This document shows positions 47,701 to 54,800 of a stretch of DNA of 64,000 nt, piece by piece. The stretch spans positions 62,001 through 126,000 of the forward strand of contig NZ_BSDJ01000002.1 of NCBI RefSeq assembly GCF_027925525.1. Direction: 5' to 3'. The position numbers and the translations under genes are program-made. Within the stretch, counting starts at the first letter, position 1; every line of letters begins with the position of its first letter. The notes beneath the pieces are model-generated. The model was not told the origin of the DNA. It ran no database searches and worked only from the letters and a program-made list of their open reading frames with translations. The stretch comes from Paenibacillus tyrphae. GTDB taxonomy: Bacteria; Bacillota; Bacilli; Paenibacillales; NBRC-103111.

Positions 47701-50456
47701 ATCACTTCCAGGCCGTACGGCTCCCCTTCTGCGATTCCCCGGTTCCATGCCGCATAGCCGTTCTCCGTCTTGCGGAATACCATCCGCAGCGCATCGTGAT
47801 GCTCCGTGATTTTCCGCAGCACCGTGTGAACCGCCGCTTCGTCGAATCCTTCCTTCCGGTACAGCATGACGGCTTGATTGAAGTGATGCGGGTCCGCCCA
47901 CTGCTGCTCGAAAAACCAGCGCTGGATCGGAGTCAGCTCAACCTCTCCGGTTACCTCGCCTTGGTTAACCGTGCGCGTAATCGGCCGGATATGCGGGCTA
48001 AGCTGCGCAATGGTCGGATATTTGAACAAGTCCCGGATTTCCAGCTTGTAGCCGGCCTGATGCAGCCGAGCGGAAACCTGAATCGACTTAATGGAATCGC
48101 CGCCTAGCTCGAAGAACGGGTCCGTCACCCCGACACGCTCGACGCCTAGCACTGCCTGCCACACGTCGGCAAGAGCTTTCTCCGCCTCGTTCCGGGGCGC
48201 TACATATTCTCTGCCGGCAAGCCCATGGCCTTCCGGAGCAGGTAGCGCTTTACGGTCGATTTTCCCGTTTGGCGTCAGCGGCATCTGCGAGAGCTGCACA
48301 AAATGTGACGGGAGCATATACCCCGGCAGTTCCTTGGACAGTGCTTCCCTCAACTCGCCCGCCGTTAGCGATTGATCCGCCACAAAGTAAGCGCACAGCT
48401 GATTTTGTCCGCTTGCGTCTTCGCGCGCGATGACGATCGCTTCTTGAACGGACGCGATCTTCAGGAACTGCTCCTCGATCTCGCCAGTCTCAATACGGTA
48501 GCCACGGATTTTGACCTGGTGGTCGATCCGGCCCATGTATTCGATGTTGCCGTCAGGCAGCCAGCGGGCCAAATCGCCCGTCCGGTACATCCGCTCGCCC
48601 GGCGAAAACGGATTGTCCACGAATTTCTCGGCGGTCAGCTCCGGTCGGTTCAAGTAGCCTCTCGTCAGGCCCACTCCCGCGATGCACAGTTCCCCGGCTA
48701 CGCCAACCGGCAGCAGCGCACGATGCGAATCTATAATATAAATCCGGTGATTCCGGATCGGACGGCCGATCGGAACCAATTGGTTGATATCGTTGTTTGC
48801 AGGCGTCCAAATGGTCGTACAAATCGAATCCTCGGTTGGACCGTACGCATTGAAATAATTCACTTTGTCTTTCCACTGCTGAACAAGCTCCAGCGAGGCG
48901 GCAGAGCCCCCCGTGATCAATTTCTTCAGGCTCGGTATACGGTTCGGATTCAGGTATGTCGCATACGTCGGCGGTAAAATAGCCGTTGTAATCCCATGAT
49001 CGTTAATAAAGCTTTCAAATAATCGATGATCCAAAATCGTCTCTGCCGTCGGGATATATAACGCTGCTCCGAAAAACAACGCTTTAACCATTTCCCAGCA
49101 CGACGCGTCGAACGACAAGCTGGCGAATTGGATCACCCGGTCTTGATCGTTCATTCTCAGCGTTTCCGCGAACACCGTTTTCAGGCTGCATAGCCCGTGA
49201 TGCTCCACCAAGACCCCTTTGGGCTTGCCCGTCGTTCCCGACGTGTAGATCACATAGGCCAGATCGTTCGGCCCAACGGCGTGCTCCGGATTCGAGCCGT
49301 CTTCGCTGTAGGCCTCTTCGTCGTCCAGCGCGATCACATTTCCGGCGAACGGTACGCGCTCCAGCAGACGACGCCGCGTCAGCAGCAGCTGCGCCTCCGA
49401 ATCCTCCAGCATATAACGGATGCGTTCTTCCGGATACTCCGGATCAATCGGCACGTACGCGCCTCCGGCTTTCAAGATCCCCAGAATCCCGACGATCATC
49501 TCGAGCGAACGGCCGACCATAAGCCCGACCAGCTTGTCCCGGCCCACGCCCCCGGCTCTCAGCGTCCGAGCCAACCGGTTCGCTCGCTCGTTCAGCTCCC
49601 GGTATGTCAACCGTTCGTTCTCGAATACTACGGCGACATGATCCGGGGTGCGTTCCGCCTGCTCCTCGATCAGCCGATGAATCGTCTTCCCCCGCTCATA
49701 ATCCGTCTCCGTATCGTTGAACGTCTGAAGCAGTTGCCTTTTCTCCGGCTCGGTCAGCATGTCCGCATGACGAATGGCGAGCTCCGGCTGGAACAGCACG
49801 ACGGAAAGCAGCTGATCCAGATGGGTAATGGCACGAGCCATAAATTCTTCGTGATATAAGTTTTCGTTATAGTTCAGCTCACAGCGAACCGAATCGTTGT
49901 CCAACCCGAATTGAAAGACGCAATCCGCTACGACGCTTTGACTGATATCTTCCATATGCAACCCGTTCAAGGTCACAAGCGTGTTAATAACAGGAACGCC
50001 ATCCGCATACTGCAGCTGCAGCCTTTCTGTCATCAGGCGAAACGGAATATTCTGATGCCGGATGACTTCCGAAAGGGATGATGTTAATTCGGTTATCAAC
50101 GATCTGAAGGTAGACTCCGCCCCAAGCGTATTCCGGAGAAGAACCACGTGGTTGACAGGCCGCCGCGACTCGTTCGTGCTCTTAACGATCGGCATACCCA
50201 GCAATAGATTCGGTTCGTTCGTATATTTATAAAGCAAGCATTGCACGCCTGCCAATAAGATTGTAAATGCAGCCAAGGGAGATCCTTTGCTCATCTGAAT
50301 GACCCGCCGCGCCACATGGGCGGACAACATGCCGCCAGCCGAACAAGCTTTAGAAGCGCTTAGGGTTGGGGTCTTGGTATACGGCAGCTTGGCAAACGTA
50401 TCCTCTTCTCCGCTAAGCTTTGCGTTCCAAAAAAGGGACTCTTTTTCAAAATCCAT
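31899..50456 (-). CDS. NRPS subunit 2: five modules, three-residue-type epimerised line ending in TE
   Basis: A 6185-residue synthetase. Order with key motif positions: partial C domain (1-245, no HHxxxDG); A3 (from 247), T3 GGDSI (784), E3 HHGVVDG (962); C4 QHILMDG (1440), A4 (from 1754), T4 GGHSL (2299); C5 HHIISDG (2479), A5 (from 2790), T5 (3348); C6 HHIISDG (3531), A6 (from 3844), T6 GGDSI (4384), E6 HHAVVDG (4564); C7 HHILLDG (5042), A7 (from 5353), T7 GGNSI (5891); TE with GYCIGGN (about 6016-6022). Each A domain has YTSGTTG(K/R)PKG and YRTGDLARW. C4 and C7, which follow E domains, have the HILxDGW pattern of D-L-type condensation; C5 and C6 have the HHIISDG L-L pattern. It is translated 35 bases after subunit 1, behind AGAGGAGAG, and is cytoplasmic. 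No frame break was found. Confidence 0.95.
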   Translation of the reverse strand: MDFEKESLFWNAKLSGEEDTFAKLPYTKTPTLSASKACSAGGMLSAHVARRVIQMSKGSPLAAFTILLAGVQCLLYKYTNEPNLLLGMPIVKSTNESRRPVNHVVLLRNTLGAESTFRSLITELTSSLSEVIRHQNIPFRLMTERLQLQYADGVPVINTLVTLNGLHMEDISQSVVADCVFQFGLDNDSVRCELNYNENLYHEEFMARAITHLDQLLSVVLFQPELAIRHADMLTEPEKRQLLQTFNDTETDYERGKTIHRLIEEQAERTPDHVAVVFENERLTYRELNERANRLARTLRAGGVGRDKLVGLMVGRSLEMIVGILGILKAGGAYVPIDPEYPEERIRYMLEDSEAQLLLTRRRLLERVPFAGNVIALDDEEAYSEDGSNPEHAVGPNDLAYVIYTSGTTGKPKGVLVEHHGLCSLKTVFAETLRMNDQDRVIQFASLSFDASCWEMVKALFFGAALYIPTAETILDHRLFESFINDHGITTAILPPTYATYLNPNRIPSLKKLITGGSAASLELVQQWKDKVNYFNAYGPTEDSICTTIWTPANNDINQLVPIGRPIRNHRIYIIDSHRALLPVGVAGELCIAGVGLTRGYLNRPELTAEKFVDNPFSPGERMYRTGDLARWLPDGNIEYMGRIDHQVKIRGYRIETGEIEEQFLKIASVQEAIVIAREDASGQNQLCAYFVADQSLTAGELREALSKELPGYMLPSHFVQLSQMPLTPNGKIDRKALPAPEGHGLAGREYVAPRNEAEKALADVWQAVLGVERVGVTDPFFELGGDSIKSIQVSARLHQAGYKLEIRDLFKYPTIAQLSPHIRPITRTVNQGEVTGEVELTPIQRWFFEQQWADPHHFNQAVMLYRKEGFDEAAVHTVLRKITEHHDALRMVFRKTENGYAAWNRGIAEGEPYGLEVIDFKNLAACAQAVEAKASEIQSSINLETGPLVRAGLFQCPDGDHLLIAIHHGVVDGVSWRILMEDIALGFEQIAKGEELRFPAKTDAYRTWSEQLIAYAQSPAMEKERAYWQQVAQTPLPLLPKDRRALDESLQRDSESMVIQISQAETEQLLKRVHRAYNTEMNDILLTALGLAVQKWSGHDRVPVSLEGHGRESILPDIDITRTVGWFTSKFPVVLELERGKALSHQIKTVKEHLRQVPNKGIGYGVCRYLSGHADDSGWGAEPEIVFNYLGQFDQNLEHHEMGLSPYSSGMAASERQARSFSLEINGMILNGSLSFDLSYSRKEYNKETMEQLAMGLQESLQKIIAHCTGKERTELTPSDVRYKGLSVSELEQLAEHTRHIGEMENIYALTPMQKGMWFHSAMDRKTGAYFEQARFNLSGKLDVELFAQSWAELAARHVVLRTNFHSWKGELLQIVYHDKPIEFAYEDLRHLPEAERTAYMEKMAKEDKLRGFDLERDALVRVIVMRTEKEKYHVLWSFQHILMDGWCLPQLTQELFDTYAVYVRNEQPEQTAVPAYGQYIEWLENQDEKAAAAYWSRYLAGYEGQIVLPQRKTDAPSGEYVPEEIVCELGRALSERMDQVAKQHQVTMNTLLQAAWGIMLQKYNGTGDAVFGSVVSGRPAEIPGIERMIGLFINTIPIRVACEADASFADVMGRLQEQALESGRYDYYPLYEIQARSEQKQNLINHIIVFENYPMDEQIEQAGGGSSDGLAITDVDMAEQTNYDFNVTVIPGETMKIHLGYNAHVFDRESIERLRGHLVHVLEQIVANPRIAVKDLELTTADEKAEILKRFNDTTTEFPREKTLHQLVEEQAERIPEAVAVVFENEQWTYRELNERANRLARTLQAHGADKDRVVGMMTERSLDMIVGILAILKSGAAYAPIDPEYPEERIRYMLEDSGACALLTQRHLHERVPVREGLAVLDLDDEQVYHTDGSNLERSSGAADLACVIYTSGTTGKPKGNLAAHRNIVRIVRNTNYIDITEQDRVLQLSSYSFDGSIFDIFGALTNGARLVLIPRETMLEIAKLAELIEGQQISVMLITTAFFNVLVDVNVNCMRYMRAILFGGERVSVSHVRRALQHIGPGKLIHAYGPSESTVYATYYVIDELKPDAVNVPIGRPISNTAIYIVDGNDKLQPVGVAGELCIGGEGLVRGYLNRSELTAEKFVDNPFAAGERMYRTGDLARWLPDGTIEYVGRIDDQVKIRGFRIELGEIESHLSKIESIQTATVVVRETAYGEKQLCAYYVADSELQPGDLKSVLARELPAYMIPSYFMQMERLPLTPNGKVDRRALPAPEESLHTEMEYTAPRTPLEAKLAAIWQEVLGLEKVGVKDNFFELGGHSLRATTLVSKLHKELNVQFPLRDVFRYTTIEEMAQAVAMMEERSFTAIPAAEERAYYPLSSAQKRLYILHQLEGAEQSYNMPGAVLLEGALDRKRLEEAFRGLIARHETLRTAFEMVSGEAVQRIYPEVDFAVEYVRASEEEAAEIVRHFARTFDLAKPPLLRVGMVELAEERHILMFDMHHIISDGVSMDVLVEEFVRLYDGEELKPLRIQYKDYAVWQQSETQKERMKRQEAYWLDVYQGEQPVLEMPTDYARPAMQRYEGHTLQFFMNAQKSEGLKRLAAESGSTLYMVLLAAYTVLLHKYTGQQDVIVGTPIAGRTHGDLQPIIGMFVNTLAIRNSPTGEKTFLTYLEEVKEATLNAYEHQDYPFEELVEKVQVVRDLSRNPLFDTMFTLQNTEGKEFQLEGLQLTSYPSDYGMSKFDLSLDVTENNGSLEYTLEYATALYKQETIERLAKHFEQLVEAIVSHPEAKIAELDMLTAEEKEQLQRVFNPAIPEQPPEKTFHRLFEEQALRTPEAAAVRYEDKQLTYRELNDRANRLASTLRSAGIGRESIVGILADRSVDLLVGVIGVWKAGGAYVPLDPDYPSDRIGFMLEDSGASVLLTQTHLRARVQAWLEEGQALHTVLCLDDERSYVENAANVHDTSEPHDLAYVIYTSGTTGRPKGVMIEHRSLVNTAAAYRREYRLDQSPVRLLQLASFSFDVFVGDIARTLYNGGTMVICPKDDRIDPARLYSWIRDGQITIFESTPALIVPFMDYVAEQGLDMSSMRLLITSSDSCSVADYRLLQERYGSQFRIINAYGVTEAAIDSSFYDEPLEKLPMTGNVPIGKAWLNARFYIVDAQLKPVPIGILGELCIGGVGVARGYLNRTELTEEKFVDSPFVPGERLYRTGDLARWMADGNVDFIGRIDHQAKIRGYRIEIGEVESQLLKVKGVREAVVVVREDGNGQKALCAYFTADGEHQANGLRSALSQELPGYMIPSYFVQMERLPLTPNGKIDRKALPAPEGNGNGGSEFTAPRTPLEAKLVRIWQEVLGLEKVGVKDNFFDLGGHSLRATTLAGKVHKEMNVELPLRDVFRYTTVEEMAQAISRMGEHRFVSIPKIEEKEYYPLSSAQKRLYILHQLEGAEQSYNMPGAMLLEGALDRERIEEAFRRLVERHETLRTGFEMVNGEPMQRVSREADFTVEYVQASDREAAEVVREFVHAFDLAKPPLLRVGLAELAEQRHILMFDMHHIISDGISMDILVEEFVRLYGGEELEPLRIQYKDYAAWQQSEAQQELIKRQEAYWLDRFRGELPVLEMPTDFPRPAVRKFDGNLLQHQLDPKLGEGLQRIAAESGATLFMVLLAAYTVLLQKYTGQQDIVVGTPIAGRTHGDLQPLIGMFVNTLAIRSCPDGKKTFRSFLAEVKETMLEAYEHQNYPFEELVEKSQAARDLSRNPLFDTLFALPDQEMEELQFEGLRMSPYPDEHTIAKFDLSMNVTEGSGGLEVSLEYATSLYKLETVERMAKHFGQLLAAIVQAPEAPLASLDIMTAEEKERIQHVFNATAAAYPSEKTIHRLFEEQAERTPDHPAVVFEGRQLTYRELNERANRLARTLREAEVKPDQTIGLMAERSLDMIVGMIAVLKAGGAYVPIDPDYPEERIRFMLEDSGAELLLVQTHLRDRAPFAGKLVELDDERSYSEDGSALEEVAGPNDLAYVIYTSGTTGKPKGVMVEHRNVVRLVKNTNYVELNEQTRILQTGAVVFDASTFEIWGVLLNGGRLCVVPSETILDASSLKHAIERYDINTMWLTSPLFNQLSQQDSGMFAGLKTLIVGGDVLSVPHINRVQREHPELRIINGYGPTENTTFSTTYAIVGEQQEAVPIGKPISNSTAHIVDSALNLLPVGVWGELLVGGDGIARGYLNQPELTAEKFVERPFCPGRRCYRTGDLARWLPDGTLEYKGRMDEQVKIRGYRIELGEIEEQLLKLSSVQEATVIAREDESGHKQLCAYFVPNLELSASELRAALSQKLPNYMIPSHFVPLQRMPLTPNGKIDRKALPAPEGGMLTKAEYIAPRTEQEQALAAVWQAVLGVERVGASDHFFELGGDSIKSIQVSSRLHQAGYKLEIRDLFKYPTIAQLSPHIREAGRRADQGEVTGEAGLTPIQRWFFGQQWDDLHHFNQSVMLYRKEGFDEAAIRQVLQKITEHHDALRIVFRRSDNGYTAWNRAIGEGETYSLEVADFRGIQAPDQAVEAKSNEIQSGIDLEAGPLVKAGLFHCSDGDHLLIVIHHAVVDGVSWRIILEDIALGYEQAAKGEAIRLPAKTDAFRSWSERLAAYAQSPAIENERAYWQRIAQTAVSRLPKDKQAASSLERDSETIVVQWNRGETELLLKGAHRAYNTEINDILLTALGMALQKWCGHDRLLVNMEGHGREPIMEDIDITRTVGWFTSKYPVVLELEPGKNLSYHIKKVKESLRQIPKKGIGYGICRYMCENPDDTLWSPEPEISFNYLGQFDQDLQNSDVGISAYSGGKSSSDKQTRSFALDINGMISDGVLSLELSYSRKEYRRETIGKLAAWLQDSLREIVAHCTSKVRTELTPSDVQFKGLSIAELEQIEERTRHIGEIENIYTLTPMQKGMWFHNTLNRHGGAYVEQAMLALQGDLNMELFARSWNDLTSRHVVLRTNFYNGWKGDLLQIVYRDKPIEFTYEDLSRLEDQERKACIDKLKNDDKVRGFDLEQDALMRVKVIRTQEQSHLVLWTFHHILLDGWCLALIANEIFDTHAAYVRNERPAWPDAPAYGQFIEWLERQDKEAASRYWSGYLAEYEGQTMLPQGKQHQRSEVYEGDHIVRHLGNSLSGRMSQVANQLQVTVNTLIQAAWGVILQKYNGTGDVVFGSVVSGRPAEIPGIEDMIGLFINTIPVRVTCEVDTSFADVMKRLQESALESGRYDYYPLYDIQAQTAQKQDLINHIMAFENYPLGEQIEQAGEGDDGKLKVTDVDIEEQTSYDFTLTVMPVDELVIRFDFNTLVYERSVMERLMGHFIHVLEQVSADPQAPVGALELITAAEKTEILDTFNNTATEYPRDQTIHGMFEEQAWRNPDAVAVVFETARLTYGELNENANRLARTLRDAGVQTDQLVGLMAERSLEMIVGVLAIMKAGGAYIPIDPQYPEERIRYMLEDSGAQVLVGQRHLRQRVSFEGKFLAVDEEQSYSKDGSNLEPVSGPNDLAYVIYTSGTTGKPKGVMVEHRGLCSLKLMFADTLHMTKEDRIVQFASLSFDASCWEILKALCFGSALYIPTKETIQDYRVFEKFMNDNEITAAILPPTYAASLNLDRMTSLKKLITGGSAVTVESVKQWKGKVSYFNAYGPTEASIVTSIWAASTNDLDRKLVPIGKPIQNHRIYIVDSYHRLQPIGVAGELCIAGVGLARGYLNRPELTAEKFVNYPFTPGERLYRTGDLARWLPDGNIEYVGRIDHQVKIRGYRIELGEVEAQLAKVASVQEAIVIAFADASGLEQLCAYYVAQTDISAAELKKTLSLELPDYMIPAYFVQLPQMPLTPNGKINRKALPAPEAGVHSEAEYVAPRTLLETKLVQIWQDVLGLKRIGVKDNFFELGGNSISLIRLIQRIHDETGVEIPLHKGYEYTSVEAMANANWESGFENNSNHFVKLNQQGELNVFCFPPGPGFGIVYQGLAERLDNRFVVYSIDFIDDSPSYEDMIDCYVDEVLRVQKQEPYVFMGYCIGGNMMFEVAKAMEKRGYPVSDLIMVDSLKKHAPKPADTAESNIEETIKYLMATEKELMDNPAIRERIALKVRSTLTYEAQLVNTGTVLATVHDLVAEDTEAIRLEQGVSWNSAARQDYAQYKLAGDHDQLLEPEYIDSTTKLILRILDQIAERIKQSQEVLHGN
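35755..40236 (-). other. NRPS module 6: C(L-L)-A(Val)-T-E
   Basis: Code D-A-F-W-I-G-G-T-F-K, from FDASTFE, NTMWLTSP, LIVGGDV and GYGPTENTTF. This is the classic valine code of gramicidin S and tyrocidine synthetases. T6 has GGDSI and an E domain follows, so the residue is D-Val. Confidence 0.82.
40237..43389 (-). other. NRPS module 5: C(L-L)-A(Dab/Orn)-T
   Basis: Code D-V-G-E-I-S-A-I-D-K, from FDVFVGD, IFESTPA, LITSSDS and AYGVTEAAID. This pattern specifies diaminobutyrate in polymyxin-type synthetases and is one or two residues from ornithine codes. There is no E domain, so the residue is L. The A domain is almost identical to those of modules 1 and 2. Confidence 0.75.
40810..41800. repeat. 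Near-identical Dab-type A-domain segment, copy in module 5
   Basis: Long stretches here, such as the block around CGTTGATGATTCTAAACTG, are nearly the same base for base as 52390-53390 and 57010-57990. The protein between A3 and A10 differs at only a few positions. The identity is far above that between other A domains in the same genes, which points to recent duplication or gene conversion. Confidence 0.8.
43390..46549 (-). other. NRPS module 4: C(D-L)-A(Ile/Val-type)-T
   Basis: Code D-G-F-L-L-G-A-V-Y-K, from FDGSIFD, VMLITTA, ILFGGER and AYGPSESTVY. It is closest to the isoleucine code D-G-F-F-L-G-V-V-Y-K, so Ile or Val is expected. The C domain has QHILMDG: Gln replaces the first His, while the catalytic second His is kept. 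Confidence 0.65.
46550..50456 (-). other. NRPS module 3: partial C-A(Phe/Leu-type)-T-E
   Basis: Code D-A-W-I-I-G-A-I-C-K, from FDASCWE, TAILPPT, LITGGSA and AYGPTEDSIC, close to Phe (D-A-W-T-I-A-A-I-C-K) and Leu variants. T3 carries GGDSI and E3 epimerises, giving a D-residue. The ~245 residues ahead of A3 match only the C-terminal subdomain of a C domain, so peptide-bond formation must rely on the complete C domain that ends subunit 1. Confidence 0.7.
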
Positions 50457-50491
50457 TCTCGATCTCTCCTCTGTATTCGGTAAAATCCATC

Positions 50492-51814
50492 TCAGAAAAC
50501 GATATCGATGGTTACTTCCGGATTTTCCAGCCGCGCCGTCAGACCGTTCGATGAAATGTCCTTTAATTGAATCTCAGGCTGTTCACAAATCCGGGAGATA
50601 ACGGTCAAGAAGTCTTCGGCAAAATTGTCGATCAGGTTTCGGGTAAACAGCTTCGTGCCATATTCAAAATGACCTCTCATCCCCTCGTTTTCGATCATAA
50701 TTTCTAAGGTCAAATCGAATTTGGCGACCGCCTTCGTCTGGATAAAGGGTTCCATGGTTAGCTCTCCAAACCGGTTAATCTGCTCTTCCTTGGTTTCCAT
50801 GACAAACATCGTGTCGAATACCGGATGGCGGCTTAAGTCCCTGGACACCCTTACTTGATCTACCAATTCTTCGAACGGGTAGTCCTGATTTTCATAGGCC
50901 CCCAGCATCGTTTCCTTAAGTTCCTCCAGATAAGACAGGAACGTCTTTTCTCCGGCAGGATAGCTGCGGATAGCCAGCGAATTGACGAACATCCCGATCA
51001 GCGGTTCCGTATCCGCATGGGTTCTGCCCGAAACCGGCGTGCCTACGATGATGTCTTGCTGCCTTGAATATTTATGCAGCAGAATTTTGTATACTGCCAG
51101 CAACACCATAAAGAGCGTCGCTCCGGTGACTTCAGCAATTCGCTGCAGTCCCTCGCTTTTCAGCTCGTCAATGCTAAAATCAACCGCGTCGCCCTCATAG
51201 CTGCGAACAGCCGGTCTGGCAAATTCGAACGGCAATTCCAGCTGCGGCAGCTCGCCGCCCAGCAGGTTCGTCCAATAAGCTTCCTGCTGCCGGATTCGTT
51301 CGCGCTGCGCATCAGACTGCTGCCATGCGACGTAGTCCTTATACTGGATGCGCAGAGGCGCCAGCTCCTCCCCGCTGTACAAGCGGAGCAGCTCTTCGAG
51401 CAAAATGCCCGTGGACACGCCGTCAGAGATGATATGATGAATGTCGAACATCAGGATATGACGTTCCGGCGTCAGCTCGATCAGGCCGACACGCAGCAGC
51501 GGAGGACACTCCAGATCGAAGACGCGGACGAACCGCCCGGCGATCTCCTCGGCTTCCTCTTCGCTCGCCCGCATGTACTCTACCGCAAACTCCACCTGCG
51601 GATGGACCCGCTGCATCGGCTCGCCGTTCACGATTTCGAAGCCGGTACGCAAAGTTTCGTGGCGCGCAATCAATCCGCGCAGCGCCGTTTCGAACCGGTC
51701 CCGGTCCAACGCTCCCGACAACACCATCATTCCCGACATGTTGTAGCTGAGCTCCGCTCCTTCCATCTGCTGCTGGATGTACAGACGCTTTTGAACGGAA
51801 GACAATAGGTAATA
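50492..51814 (-). other. Terminal complete C domain of subunit 1 (feeds module 3)
   Basis: About 440 residues from YYLLSSVQKRLYI with HHIISDGVSTGILLEELLRLY and GTPVSGRTHADTEPLIGMFVN, a complete L-L-type condensation domain. No A or T domain follows on this protein. Its last residues (PEVTIDIVF) replace the usual A-domain linker and may act as a docking end. Confidence 0.75.
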
Positions 51815-54800
51815 GTCGCGTTCTTCGATCCGGGGAATGGAAGCGTGCTCCTGTTCCTCCATCCGGGCAATCACCCGAGCCATTCCTTCGACCGTAGAAT
51901 AACGGAAAACGTCCCGCAGCGGAAAATCAACATTCACCTCCATACGCACCTTGTTGACCAGCATCGTAGCACGCAAGGAATGTCCGCCAATGTCAAAGAA
52001 ATCGTCCTTAACTCCGACCTTCTCCAGCCCAAGCACTTTTTGCCAGATGCCGACCAGCTTCGCTTCCAGCGGCGTGCGTGGCGCGGTGTATTCCGAGCCG
52101 ATGTCTGCATTTCCTTCCGGAGCGGGCAGCGCCTTGCGGTCAATCTTTCCGTTTGGAGTTAGCGGCAGCCGTTCCATTTGTACAAAGTACGACGGAATCA
52201 TATAGTCCGGCAGCTCTTGAGACAGCGCACTTCGCAGGTCGCCTGCTTGCAGCCTAGCCTTGGCCGCAAAGTACGCGCACAGCGCCTTCTGTCCGTTGCC
52301 GTCCTCCCGGACGACGACCGCCGCTTCCCGCACAGCTTCAACCTTCAGCAGTTGCGACTCCACTTCGCCAATCTCGATCCGGTAGCCCCGGATTTTCGCC
52401 TGATGGTCGATCCGCCCGATAAAGTCCACGTTGCCGTCCGCCATCCAGCGCGCCAGATCGCCTGTGCGGTACAGCCGTTCCCCGGGGACGAACGGGCTGT
52501 CCACGAACTTTTCTTCCGTCAGCTCCGGGCGATTTAAATACCCACGGGCCACGCCAACGCCGCCGATGCACAGCTCGCCCAATACCCCCACCGGTACCGG
52601 ATTCAGGTGAGCATCCACGATGTAGAACCGGGCGTTCAGCCACGCCTTGCCGATCGGTACATTTCCCGCCTCCGGCAGCTTGGCAAGCGGCTCATCGTAG
52701 AAGCTCGAATCGATTGCCGCCTCCGTTACGCCGTACGCGTTGATGATTCTAAACTGCGAGCCGTAGCGCTCCTGCAGCAGCCGGTAATCCGTTGCGCTGC
52801 AGCTGTCCGAGCTTGTGATAAGCAGCTCCATCGAGCTCATGTCGAGGCCTTGCTCCGCCACATAGTCCATAAATGGCACGATCAGCGCAGGCGTCGATTC
52901 GAAGATTGTAATCTCGCAGTCGCGAATCCAGCCGTACAAACGGGCCGGATCGATCCGGTCGTCCTTCGGACAGATGACCATCGTGCCTCCGTTGTACAAC
53001 GTCCGCGCGATATCCCCGACGAATACGTCGAAGGAGAAGCTCGCCAATTGCAGCAGCCGCACCGGGAACTGATCCAACCGATACTCCCGGCGGTAAGCCG
53101 CCGCCGTATTGACCAGACTGCGGTGCTCGATCATGACGCCTTTTGGCCGTCCCGTCGTTCCCGACGTGTAAATCACATACGCCAGATTATGCGGCTCGCA
53201 AACGTCGGGCCCATCATTCCCATAATGAAGCCCGTTCTCCGCAGCTCCGCCGTACGACTGCTCATCATCCAGATAAAGCACGCTAAGCAGCGCCGGGCCT
53301 TCCTCCAGCCACGCTTGAGCACGCTCATGCAGATGGGTTTGCGTCAGCAGCACCGTAGCCCCGCTGTCCTCCAGCATAAAACCGATCCGGTCGGACGGAT
53401 AATCCGGATCAAGCGGCACATACGCGCCTCCCGCCTTCCAAACCCCCATGACGCCGACCAGCAGGTCCACCGAACGGTCCGCCAAAATGCCGACGATCGA
53501 CTCCCGTCCGATGCCGGCCGAACGCAGCGTGCTCGCCAGCCGGTTCGCCCGTTCGTTCAGCTCCCGGTACGTCAGCTGCTTGTCCTCGTACCGCACCGCC
53601 GCCGCTTCCGGGGTCCGCGCCGCCTGCTCCTCGAACAGCCGGTGGAACGTCTTCTCCGGCGGCGGCTCCGGGATCGCCGGGTTGAACCGTTCCATAATTT
53701 GCTCTTTTTCCGAGTCGGTAAGCAGCTCCAACTCGTCCAAGCAAATGCTCGGATTGGCTGCAACCTGCTCCATCATCCGGGCGAAGTGGCCGAACAGCTG
53801 TCGGACGCCCGTTTCGTCGAACGTCAGCGCATTGTAGCTGAAACGAAACAGAATTCGCTCGTTCGGTATCACAGTTACGTCAAAGTCATAGTTCGTTTGC
53901 TCCGGCGCCTGAATATTGGAGATGGATAGAGCTTCTTTGCCCCCTCCGACCAGATGTTCGATCCGTTGCTCCGCCGGGTAGTTTTCGAACACCAGAATAT
54001 GGTTGATCAAGTCCCGCTTCTGCTCACTCAGCGCTTGAATCTCGTACAGCGGGAACGTATCGTAGGCACCTGAGGTCAGCGCCTGCTCTTGCGTTCTTCT
54101 CATCACATCGGCAAACGAATCTCCCGCTTCGCTTTGAATGCGCACCGGAATCGTATTGATAAACAGGCCGATCATGCTCTCCACGCCCGGAATATCCGCC
54201 GGACGACCCGACACGACGCAGCCGAACACGGCATCTCTGCTGTTGTTATAGGCCTGCAGTAAGAGTCCCCAAACGGTCTGAATGAGCGTATTGACCGTCA
54301 CCTGGTTCTGTCTGGCCGCCCGTTCGATCCGCTCGCTCAGCTCCTCGCTGAGCTCAAGGTCCAGCTCAACCGGAACGTAGTCCTCCGGCTTGGACTGCGA
54401 TTTCGCTTGAGGCAGCGCCGTCTGCTGCTCGTAACCGGCCAAATACCCGCTCCAGTAATTTGACGCCGCATGCACATCCTGCTTTTCCAGCCATTCGATA
54501 AACCGGGCGAACGGCGTAACCGGAGCCAGCTCTGGCTGTCTTTGTTCCTGATACGCAAAGTAGCTGTCGAACACTTCCTTGATCATGGAGAACATGCACC
54601 AGCCGTCCATCAGAATATGGTGATGACTCCAAATGACATGATGAACTTGCTCCCCGGTGCGCAAAACCGCCACCCGCATGAGCGGGTCCCGGGCCAAATC
54701 AAACCCTCTGGCCTTGTCGGCATCCGCAAAGTCAATGGCATATTGCCGGCGTTCCGCCCGCGGCATCCCGCTCACATCTTCGTAATGAAGCTCGCAGCTC

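Noticed and set aside
52607..53929. Long plus-strand open frame (about 440 codons), with many others antisense to the NRPS genes between 32 and 59 kb
   Set aside because: They lie opposite intact NRPS domains, are Arg/Pro-rich, repeat wherever A domains repeat, and lack ribosome sites. They are shadows of high-GC coding sequence.
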